This document shows, piece by piece, positions 55,798 through 64,000 of a stretch of 64,000 nt of DNA. Source of the DNA: Chelydra serpentina (taxonomy: Eukaryota; Chordata; Testudines; Chelydridae); the NCBI GenBank assembly GCA_037349315.1, contig JBAIAC010000023.1:37114501-37178500 (forward strand), written 5' to 3'. The position numbers and the translations under genes were made by a program. Positions within the stretch are counted from its first letter, which is position 1; each line of letters begins with the position of its first letter. The notes below the pieces were generated by a model. It saw only the letters and a program-made list of their open reading frames with translations, was not told where the DNA came from and searched no databases.

Positions 55798-57439
55798 GCT
55801 TCAGTCTACTTGCTTGTGGAGAGGACATTGACATACATTAAACAGATTTGTATCCTGCATCATGCTAGGCAATGTGAATAGTTTCTGCTGTGTCATCCTG
55901 ACAGATTGCTTTAAAATATTGTTCACAATATGATTTCCAGAAAATCCCTTTTCAAGACGCTTATGAAAACAGAGTTTCAAGTATGGTGAGGTAACTAATA
56001 TAAAACCTATCACCATATGATCAATTTTCTCTTTCCTTTGACTACTTTCTGAATTGCATCCATATCTGTTCAACAACTGGGATATATGACATTTATACAA
56101 GTCAGCATTGATTATTTAAACATCAGTTATCTGTAACTTTGTTAATGAGAAAGAGGGTGGTGACCTCAATGTTTATTGATTAGATAGGAAATTCTGTTGA
56201 TCATCTGAAGTTGTTCAATGTCCTCTGTGTCATTTGAATAATAAAGGTGTGTGTGTAAATAAAATATAGAAAGAGATAATATAATTAGGCTCCTAATTCC
56301 ATCTCCTCTACCTGTCCTTTTCATATTTGAATTGTTTGTAAGTAAACTGGACCTGGGAATGGGTCTACTTATGTGTTTGTAAAGGACTATGTATACTTAC
56401 TGCTATGTAAATCACTATATGTTAAAGAGTTGAAAAGGCAGTGTCTTGGTCTGGATTAGGGTTAGGCTAGAGTTTGGTGTTCAAATTTAAGGACTAACCT
56501 ACATGACAGTTCAGGTCTGCTGGTCTTGAAACCTTTACATCAATTGTAAGAATTTTTTATTTATTGGTTGTTTATTCCAAAATTGAGAAAAATCACAGAA
56601 GATCAGCAATTTCTTATGATTTCATCTTGGGTCACATCTGAAGTGAGTCTGGAATACATGCCCTTCTAAGTCTTTGGTTTGGTTTGGTTTCAAGTTTACA
56701 TCTGGAGAACTGAATCTACATTCCCAAACCAAAAGATGAAAGGATTTGGTCTGAAGTTGTAGTTCAAATCCATCTCTAACCTATGAAGTCACGTACTAGT
56801 GAAGCTGAATATGGAGATTTGCTGTTCATGGAATTTGGGGGCTATGCCCATAAATGATCTTATTAAAATCTTATTATGGTTTAGATATGAGTAAAATATA
56901 GTAATATGGTATAAAATAGCATAGATTAGATAAACCCAGCATTGATGGCGTTATAGCAATATAAGACTTATCTTCCAACCCTGCTCCTATTATTGCAATA
57001 ATAATAGCTCAAAAACAAAACAAAGCAATCTCATTAACTTTTCCTCCTTTTTATTAAAGACAAGTGGCAATTAAATATGAATAAAATTAGATCTATTTTG
57101 ACATCAGTACTTCTGAGAAATACTGAATTGAACTTTCAGAGCCAATTAAACCTGTTTCAGAGGTAGCTGTCTACACAATTAAACTACTTATTTCCTTATA
57201 ACTAGCTCTATTGCTGTTAGATGATACAACTATTAATATCTATGCAAGTCATCATAAGGTAATTTCTGTAATGTAAATAGCAGAATAGTTTATTCAATTC
57301 AATATCTAAGAGTAACTTTCTCTGAACAAATGTAATCGATATTTTTACCCACATATTTGACAAAGCTGTATTATAAGGTGCCGACTGGGCTCATTTCAGA
57401 ATGGGGAGGGAGGACATAGGGGACTACTTTCCTCAAGAG
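55798..57439. other. About 1.6 kb of AT-rich unique sequence
   Basis: No gene or clear repeat. 57000-57370 has a composition suggestive of conserved non-coding DNA (AATTAAATATG, CCAATTAAACC, TGTAATCGATATTT). Confidence 0.42.
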
Positions 57440-57665
57440 GCAAGATTGTCAACCACAAAACTATGGATTCAAAATTGGGAGATCAGAATTGTATTGCTGT
57501 TTTCTTAAGGACACATCTTTTAATCGTACAGTTTATTTGGGCAAGTCACTTAACTGCTTAATTGTATCTCTAGTTCCCCTTCTATAACATGGGGCTAATA
57601 TTTACCTACCTCATAGTTTGTATGGGACTCTGACACAAGGCACCACAGTATAAATGTCAACAGGT
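57440..57665 (+). repeat. MIR
   Basis: TGGGCAAGTCACTTAACTGC, CTATAACATGGGGCTAATAT, TACCTACCTCATAGTTTGTA and ACCACAGTATAAATGTCAAC are MIR core and 3' part. Confidence 0.78.
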
Positions 57666-59132
57666 TCCCAATTATTACCAGTTTTTTATGAGATTGACAT
57701 CTTTCCCAGGGAGTTGGGCTGGGTTTTCAGTCACTACCATGCAGAGCTAGATTTGAACTGAAAGGTGAAAGGATCTATAACTCATTACCAACTGCTGAGC
57801 CATCCAATCCTACAGGTTTTCCTGCTTTGTTTTTGCAGTTCCATATATATACATTCACCTGCCCCCCAAAGTGTGCTTCCCATTAGTCATATAGTCTTAC
57901 ATGCCCATTGATGTTGTTGTACAACTCAGCAGTAATTGCTAGTTTGCATTGCAAGCCATTGCCCCGGGCCCTGTTTCTGATCTGATGCACTCTTCCTGAA
58001 CTCTTAAATCTTAAAATGATAAGCTGGTAAACCCTTTTGTTCCTTTAAATTGAAATTGGGCTGTGCTTATCCTGTTCTGTTCTCTTTACCCTGGTTAGCC
58101 CTAATTTTTGATTATTATTTCTAAATCTGAATGAAAAATTATCCCTTAATCTCCCTAAAAACTTTTTAAACCACCGTGTGATTTTTTTTTTTCATCTTTC
58201 AGATTCCGACTGGCTCGTTACAACTGTAAGATTAAAAGATGTGTCCTTAAATGGCTTGTGCCAGGCAGAAGGCAGATCCTCCTGTAAATTACTCCCCCGT
58301 GTCATGTACTTGAACTTGGTACTCATCAACATGGATTTATTCACTCTGGTTGCCCAGAAGAAAGTGGGGTTATGAGCAGGGCAGGAAAGAATGACCTAAG
58401 TGAGCCAGGAATAATCATGCAAGAGCTAGACTCATCAGCCTTCCTGCTCACCCATGTAGGGGAGTAATAGAAAATAGGTAGCCCTCTTATTCTCCTGCAT
58501 GGACTACCCAGATCACCACTGCACAATTAGGAGAGAAGCTGCTGCCAGACTGCTACTCTCCTTCCCATGCAGATGGGTGAGGTGTGAATGATCAGGAATG
58601 GGGAGTGGGTGGAGTCTTGTTGGGGGGTGGGGTGGGAGTGTGCAAGCTCCCATACTAGCGTACACAGATGAGCCACAGCAAAGAGGGAGTAAACTGAACC
58701 AGGAAAAGGACTGGAGCAGCTCTGTTCCCCCAGGGAACAATGGGACAGCAGGGATTTAATGATGTCTGAGTCATAATTTGGTCCCTGCCTTGTTTGGGCG
58801 GGATTGTAAAATTATAATCAGAGGTACTTTGTGGACAGAGGTTTCATAGCAGATAATCCACATGATACTGCTGCTGCCAGCACACAGGGATTACATTTAT
58901 ACCAACTGTTCTTGAAAAATATCTCTAGTTTTCTGTATTAGCTGCAAACAAGCTTTTAAGCATTAATAATTTTATTATGAGCCAGTATGAGTTATGAACT
59001 TGCATCAAGGAGAGGCGAGGTCCTTAAATCACCTCCATTTAAAAGGGTGGAAAGAGTGTCTAAATTTACTTTATTTTGGGGCTCATTTCCTATCTTTTTC
59101 ATATTCCTACTAGAGGGACCTCTCTTTCATAT
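57666..59132. other. Mostly unique sequence
   Basis: No gene established. At 58178-58200 a long pyrimidine tract ending TTTCATCTTTCAG looks like a strong splice acceptor, followed 23 bases later by GTAAGA. A 65-codon frame spans it. No repeat recognised. Confidence 0.38.
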
Positions 59133-59813
59133 TGTGGCAAATTGCTGGCACTACTATGAGGGTCCCGCACTTTCTCTTCTTATGGGGGGTTTTCAGGGCA
59201 CCGTTTCTTGCCCCTGAACTGGGGTATCCGCTGTCCCACTAGTATCCCAGAGAAGGGGAATGGAGAGGGAGGGACCCGGGCCCGCCCTCTATTCCGGGTC
59301 CCAGCCCAGGGGCCCTAGGTTAGCGGGTAAACCACTTGTACTAGTGATACTTTCCCCTGGGCTCCTTCCCTCTCCTACTTGTGGGGCTTCCTGCCTTCCC
59401 TCTGCACAAGCCAGGTGTCCCTTTACCTAGGGTCTTGGTCTTCTTAGCCCGCCACAGCACTTCTCCAAACTCTCCTCCAAACTGCTCTCTGCTCTACCAC
59501 CAATCCACTCTGCTTCAACTCCTCCAAACTGCTCTCTGCTCCACCACCAATCCACTCTGCTTCAACTCCTCCAAACTGCTCTCTGTTCCACTCCAAACCA
59601 CTCTCTTCCAACTCCTTCCTCCTCCTCCCCTGTCTGCCTGAAGCAGGGAGTTTTATTAGGTTCCTGAGAGGGCCTTAATTGACTGCAGGTGCTCCAATTA
59701 ACTTGTAGCCACCCTCCCTAGTCTCCAGGGAACCACGCCTTAATTAGCCTAGGGTTTATATATTTCCCCTCTCACACTCTGCAACTGCTGCTCCCTGGAC
59801 CTCCTATATCACG
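59133..59813 (-). mobile_element. Solo LTR, family B copy 2
   Basis: 681 bp in minus orientation: the plus strand starts TGTGGCAAATTGCTGGCAC (complement of the LTR 3' end) and ends CCTCCTATATCACG (complement of its 5' end; the terminal CA/TG has decayed to CG). An ATAT duplication flanks it (59129-59132 and 59814-59817). Tandem units with CAAACTGCTCTCTGCTC (about 59470-59600) match those of the LTR at 45484. Frames inside are repeat-derived. Confidence 0.83.
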
Positions 59814-59817
59814 ATAT

Positions 59818-60361
59818 ACAGTATGGAGCTTTCAGGGCTCCTTGTTCCAAACTCTGTTAGAGACAATACTAGCTCTCTGACAAACTTTAGTGTAGTAAGT
59901 CTGTTACCTCCAAAGTAATTCTAGTCTCTTGTATCTAATATATTAGTGCTAGACACATTCTTGATCCAATGAACATGCTGGTTATTATCCTCAAGAAGTT
60001 TTCAGTTAACATATTTAAAAGCCTGCACAACTGGCGTTTGAGATTTACACAGATGATGAATATAAGCTCGGTATTTCAAGAATTGCATGTCTTTTCCTGA
60101 ATGGCTATTGGCAAATTGGTGGGTGTTCTCCACTAGGAAAAACATTGGCGTTCTCCATCAACAAAAAATTTTGCCTTTCAATTTAAGGTGGGGCAATAGC
60201 GCAAAAAAAAAAAAAGAGTTGACTGTGTAAAAATGGCACCTTCTTACTCAGCAGATATTTTATCTCTGTGTATTTGGTCAGAGCTGTTTATTTTAGTGAC
60301 AAAATAATTTCTCCACAGCTTTTTGTGCCTGGTAGTACTGCAGTGCCCATACAGCTATAGG
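59818..60361. other. Unique sequence
   Basis: No gene or clear repeat. A short A run occurs at about 60201-60214. Confidence 0.4.
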
Positions 60362-60540
60362 CAGTGCTTAATTTGTGCCAGGGCTTGCCAGGGTTGAGCC
60401 CTGGCACCCCTAGGCTTAGCAGGTTCATAGCCCCAGCACCTCTGGGCTTGCTGCATCAGTTATGAATGTAAAAAAATTGCTTGACCCCAATACCTAATTG
60501 CTTGAGCCCCAGCACCTCTTTCATCACAAATTAAGCACTG
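60362..60540. mobile_element. hAT-like MITE
   Basis: 179 bp with perfect 16-bp inverted ends CAGTGCTTAATTTGTG and CACAAATTAAGCACTG. The CAG...CTG form suggests hAT. Flanking 8-mers GCTATAGG and ACTGTAGA agree at only 5 of 8, so the duplication is uncertain. Inner repeats GAGCCCTGGCACC / GAGCCCCAGCACC. Confidence 0.7.
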
Positions 60541-60710
60541 ACTGTAGAACAAGGAGCTAGATTCTATTCTGATTCCTGCATTAACACACTGGAAAGAATC
60601 CACTTTGACCTTGAGAACTCTGGTTGAGTTTGAAGGGCTGGTTCGAATACTTGATGAATGTGATCTGGAGTCATTGAGGTACCATAAATATAGAACCCAC
60701 CATATATATA

Positions 60711-60763
60711 ACTCACGTTATACCTCAAGCAAAAAGTTTTTTTGCTTGAGGTAAAACGTGAGT
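60711..60763. repeat. 25-bp hairpin
   Basis: 60711-60735 pairs with 60739-60763 at 24 of 25 positions with a 3-base loop. The left arm begins ACTCACGTTATACCTCAAGC. No known repeat recognised. Confidence 0.82.
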
Positions 60764-60904
60764 GTTGCCCCAAAACTGATTCCTGTTTGCAAACAAATCT
60801 CTAGTGGTGTTTTTAAACTCAAGTTAGGAGGCAAAGGTTGAAGCTCAGGTTTGCAAGCAGAGGGGACGCAGCTATTCTGTACTGTTAATCCAATCACTCT
60901 ATGC

Positions 60905-61623
60905 CAGTGGTTCCCAAACTTTAACAACCTGTGAACCCCTTTCACTAAAATGTCAAGTCTCGTGAACCCCCTCCTAAAAATGAATATTTCCAGGGATTTT
61001 CTCCTTTACCTGAGTATGAATTATAAAAGCCGTTGGAAATATGTGGTTTTATGACATGCTTATTCCAAACTATTTATTATTAATTATTATTTATCATTAC
61101 AGTATTTTTATTACATTATGAAAACGGCAACACTCTTCCAAGATCTAACTTTCGTAGCTTGTATCATTTTGAATAAGCCTGTTATAAGACAAGGCTCCTA
61201 TGTTTCATCAAGGAGTATCAGATGTGAAACAGCATGAAGGCATTTAAGAAGCCAACTCAAAGAGTTCCTCCTACACAAGCATTAAGGACTTGAGCAGTCC
61301 AGGAAAACAATGCACATTACAGCAAAGCTTAAACTTGTTCTTCATAATAATTTTAAAAACAATACTAGCTGCCTATTTAATTTTAAAAAAAGCAAAAAAT
61401 ATCCATCTCCCTTTCCATTTCTTATAAGGAGTCTTGAAGTTTAAATCTCCTCACTGTGATAGATATGCTTGCTTTGATCTGCTTAGCTCTTGGAAGTCCA
61501 TGGGGCTCCGGGTTGCTGGCCCAGTGCTCCCCTGGGTTTCTAGGGACAGCTGTACGCCATTAGAGAATATTTTTTCCGAGAACCCCCTGTAACATTTCAC
61601 GAACCCCAGTTTGGGAACCACTG
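60905..61623. mobile_element. hAT element, 719 bp
   Basis: Ends CAGTGGTTCCCAAACTTTAA and CAGTTTGGGAACCACTG. Flanking 8-mers CTCTATGC (60897-60904) and CTGTATGC (61624-61631) agree at 7 of 8. The left part has TGTGAACCCC, the right part ACGAACCCC near the end. The interior is AT-rich, with no transposase frame. The longest hAT insertion in the window. Confidence 0.9.
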
Positions 61624-61631
61624 CTGTATGC

Positions 61632-61700
61632 AATTCAAGTGTTATTTTGCAGTGTGGCTGCTCTCACTTGTGCTAACACTACAGTGTAGACAAGCCCATA
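61632..61700. repeat. Right end of a Harbinger-like MITE
   Basis: GCTCTCACTTGTGCTAACAC and ACAGTGTAGACAAGCCC match the right ends of the MITEs above. The left part is absent or interrupted by the hAT insert. Confidence 0.4.
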
Positions 61701-62254
61701 GTGAGTGGTCTTCATCAATGGAACAGTATTCCTCCATGTTTAACTTTTGCTCACACATTTAATTTCTGCTTAATTTCAGCAGAGTAGATGACATCAGCCC
61801 ATATCAGCAGAGTTTTACAAAAACTTCCCTTATGAAGCCCCAAATCATGCAGTCTTGCTGGGGTTTGGGTTTCATGATGGACTAGAAACTCAGGCCAGGT
61901 TTCCTGAACTGTTCCTAAGGTTTGTGATTCTTCTGAGCAAACCTGGGCGTAGGTACAAGGATACCAGGGATTACTTAGTTTTGTCTGAAACTCCTGTGAT
62001 GTTTGCAAAGTTTCAAGGTGACGTATTGGTTGGGTTGGGCTGGGCTGGGCTGGGCTGAACCTCAGGAGGTGGGGAGGGCTGGAATCCGTACGAACTGAAA
62101 CAGAAGACAAGGTTTGCATAAGTCCCTCTGAACTGAAACTGCTGAGTTTTGCTTGAATCATGATCACATGATATGTGCTTGTATCATGGAGTAAACACAT
62201 AGGCAGGTGGAACCTGCCAATCTTGGACATATCCATTTTAAAATGTAGTTTTAG
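61701..62254. other. Unique sequence with (GGGCT)n
   Basis: (GGGCT)n / (GGGTT) microsatellite at about 62026-62057. The 208-codon minus frame running 61751-62377 crosses this and the next hAT element and shows no recognisable domain. Confidence 0.4.
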
Positions 62255-62262
62255 GTCTAACT

Positions 62263-62586
62263 CAGGCCTGCACAACTCGTAAAACGGCGAGGGCCATATT
62301 ACTCCAAAGAAAGCAGCTGAGGGCCGAAACCCTCCGGCCCCGTGGAAACACCCCCTCCCCAGCTCCGCCCACCCCATGGAAACAACCCCACCTTCCCCTC
62401 TTCACCCCCCCCAGGGGTCACTGTAATACTGCACACAACAATCAATCAATGCAGTTGTAGATAAATCTCTGCATTATGCATTTTTGCCGCACAGTGAGCC
62501 CACCTACTCACACCCCCGCCCCCGGGCCGCACAGTGAACCCACGCGGGCCGCATGCGGCCCCTGGGCCGCATGTTGTGCGGGCCTG
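62263..62586. mobile_element. hAT element, 324 bp
   Basis: Ends CAGGCCTGCACAAC and GTTGTGCGGGCCTG with a perfect 8-bp duplication GTCTAACT (62255-62262 and 62587-62594). Contains GAGGGCCATATTACTCC and GCGGGCCGCATGCGGCCC blocks. No transposase. Confidence 0.92.
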
Positions 62587-62594
62587 GTCTAACT

Positions 62595-63391
62595 GTTAGA
62601 TATACAATCAGGTAACACAAACTAAGCCAATATTAGTTAAAACTGAATTATAGTAAGGGGACTATACTGGCGTTTACAGCGTAGCGTAGAACTATTTCCT
62701 GCTTTACTGGAAGTGATGGATAGAGACCAGCCAAGGGGTCCCATTGAATCAAATGGCTTGAGCTAGACTGCGACAGCTGAAACAGTTCAAGGAGCGATGG
62801 GCCAGGATTGCCTGCCAGGGACAGCTTGACACCAACTAGCTGCCAAGAGTTCAGGTTGACTCCCTGTACCACAATAGCTGCCAGGCCATATTTAATGCCA
62901 TAGGAAGATCACGCCCTGCACCAGCAACAAAAGAAACCTGCAGGATGATCTGAGTCAGGAGTGAGTGAGTTACTGCAGGTTCCTCACGAACATGGCAGCG
63001 TTTACATTCCAAATGAGCCAGGAGAGGGATTTCTGTTATAATGACTTTCTCTTTTGCTGCGCAGGTTCTCCTGGTGAAGTAATTCCCTGGGGCCTCCTAA
63101 GCAGCTCCAGTGCAGGTGGAATGTTAGCTGAGAGATGGGGAGTTGCTTGATAACTTCATTTGAAAACGTCAACACTTTTTAAGCTTTCCTTGAAGCTGCA
63201 AGTTGGAGCCTAAATGAATTTCTCTACCTTGCTATTAGCTTGAGGCCAATAGGGGAGTTATTGCTTCTATGTTTAAACCAGTGTAGTCAGCATATTAGCA
63301 AATAATCATTGTTGAAAGCTGGACTATTTTCCCTTTCCACAAGCAGGGAAATACTAGGCACTGAGCAAATCTTGTCTAACTTGATTAGAAA
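62595..63391. other. Unique sequence
   Basis: No gene or clear repeat. The minus frame at 62648-62872 has no domain. Confidence 0.4.
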
Positions 63392-63399
63392 GTTCTAGT

Positions 63400-64000
63400 C
63401 AGGGCCGGCTCCAGGCACCAGCCTACCAAGCACGTGCTTGGGGCGGCACCTGGAGGGGGGCAGCACTCACGTTTTTTAAAAAATATATCTTCGGCTGATG
63501 CCCCGGGGGAGTGGGGCGGCGGGCGAGCCGGCGCCCTGGCCGGGGCAGCGGGCATGCTGCCTTCCCCACCAGCGCCCCCGCCGGGGATGCTGAGTGGCTG
63601 GCGTGCAGCGCTCCCTCCTGGCGCCCCTGTCGGGGTAGCAGGGCGGCGGACCTGCCGCCCTTCCCGCCGGTGCCCCAGCTGGGGGAGCGGGGCAGCAGGC
63701 ATGCCGCGCTCCCCGCCGGTGCCCCAGCCGGGGGAGCGGGGCGGTAGGCGTGCCGCGCTCCCCGCCGGCCGGGGCATCGGACCTGCCACGCTCCCCGCCG
63801 GCGCCCCGGCCGGGGGAGCGGGGCGGCGGACCTGCCGCCCTCCCCGCCAGCGCCCCGGCTGGGGCAGCAGGGCTGCGGGTGTTCCGCGCTCCCCGCCGGC
63901 CGGGGCATCGGACCTGCTGCACACTGTGCAGGCGCTCCGGCCGGGGCAGTGGGCATGGCGCCCTCCCCGCCGGCTCCCGGGCGTTTCGGCGGGGCGGCGG
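63400..64000. mobile_element. GC-rich hAT-like element, cut by window end
   Basis: Left end CAGGGCCGGCTCCAGGCACC, like the ends of the 26111 and 46768 elements. From about 63500 to the window end the sequence is a CpG-rich imperfect tandem array with words GCTCCCCGCCGGCGCCCCGG and GGGGAGCGGGGCGGCGGACC, alternating in inverted form. Long proline/alanine/arginine frames on the minus strand (148-179 codons) and a 78-codon plus frame are products of this composition, not proteins. The right end is not seen. Confidence 0.72.

Noticed and set aside
55340..55834. 164-codon minus frame and its plus-strand counterpart
   Set aside because: They coincide with the palindromic hAT element; similar peptides on both strands are expected from a palindrome.
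61751..62377. 208-codon minus-strand frame
   Set aside because: It crosses unique DNA, a GGGCT microsatellite and part of the hAT element at 62263, so it is not one evolutionary unit; no domain.
63385..63956. Long minus-strand proline/alanine/arginine-rich frames (148-179 codons)
   Set aside because: All overlap in different frames over a GC-rich tandem array inside a hAT-like element; no domain and no codon structure.

Overview
The window looks like intergenic or deep-intronic DNA from a turtle, most likely a cryptodire. The clearest sign is two SINEs (15498-15674 and 34211-34386) made of a tRNA-derived head, readable on the minus strand with A-box and B-box, fused to a CR1-like tail. This matches the Cry SINE type known from hidden-necked turtles. 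Around them lie sauropsid-type CR1/L3-like LINE ends, a dense set of MIR/CORE-SINE relics, Penelope-like 3' ends, non-autonomous hAT and PIF/Harbinger elements, and LTRs of about 640-680 bp. The species assignment is inference from repeat content.

I find no protein-coding gene, rRNA, tRNA gene, CRISPR array or prokaryotic feature. Every open frame is short. The longest ones (the 63.4-63.9 kb proline/alanine-rich frames, the 208-residue minus frame at 61.75-62.38 kb, and the frames at 16.3, 47.7 and 55.5 kb) lie wholly or partly in repeats and have no domain I recognise. One weak internal-exon candidate (28704-28792) and one strong isolated splice-acceptor-like site (near 58201) are noted as unproven.

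Layout. 0-5 kb: Harbinger-like elements, MIRs, a LINE 3' end and foldback palindromes. 5.9-6.9 kb: an LTR plus leader. 9.9-11.9 kb: a GC-rich hAT element, an LTR-like block and a compact Penelope-end insertion. 12-23 kb: CR1, MIR, L2-like and Cry SINE fragments, with a 46-bp inverted repeat at 18.5 kb. 23-26 kb: mostly unique sequence. 26-31 kb: hAT, two Harbinger MITEs and a Penelope fragment. 31-41 kb: sparse, with a Cry SINE, an LTR-like block and a hAT MITE. 41.9-42.7 kb: a CR1 insertion between 30-bp repeats. 43.3-44.3 kb: a second copy of the 5.9-kb LTR plus leader. 45.4-47 kb: a hAT element interrupted by a solo LTR, then another hAT. 48-54 kb: AT-rich unique sequence with a degenerate LINE reverse-transcriptase relic. 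54.8-64 kb: a cluster of hAT insertions and a minus-strand solo LTR, ending inside a GC-rich hAT-like element cut by the window edge.

The best-supported results are insertion boundaries that can be read directly: 8-bp duplications at hAT ends, 3-bp TTA/TAA duplications at Harbinger ends, 4-bp duplications at TG...CA solo LTRs, a 12-bp duplication at a Penelope end, and an unusually long 30-bp duplication around a CR1. Several inserts are nested and give relative ages. I see no convincing new gene system. The most unusual structures are the many palindromic foldback elements and a handful of near-perfect hairpins.
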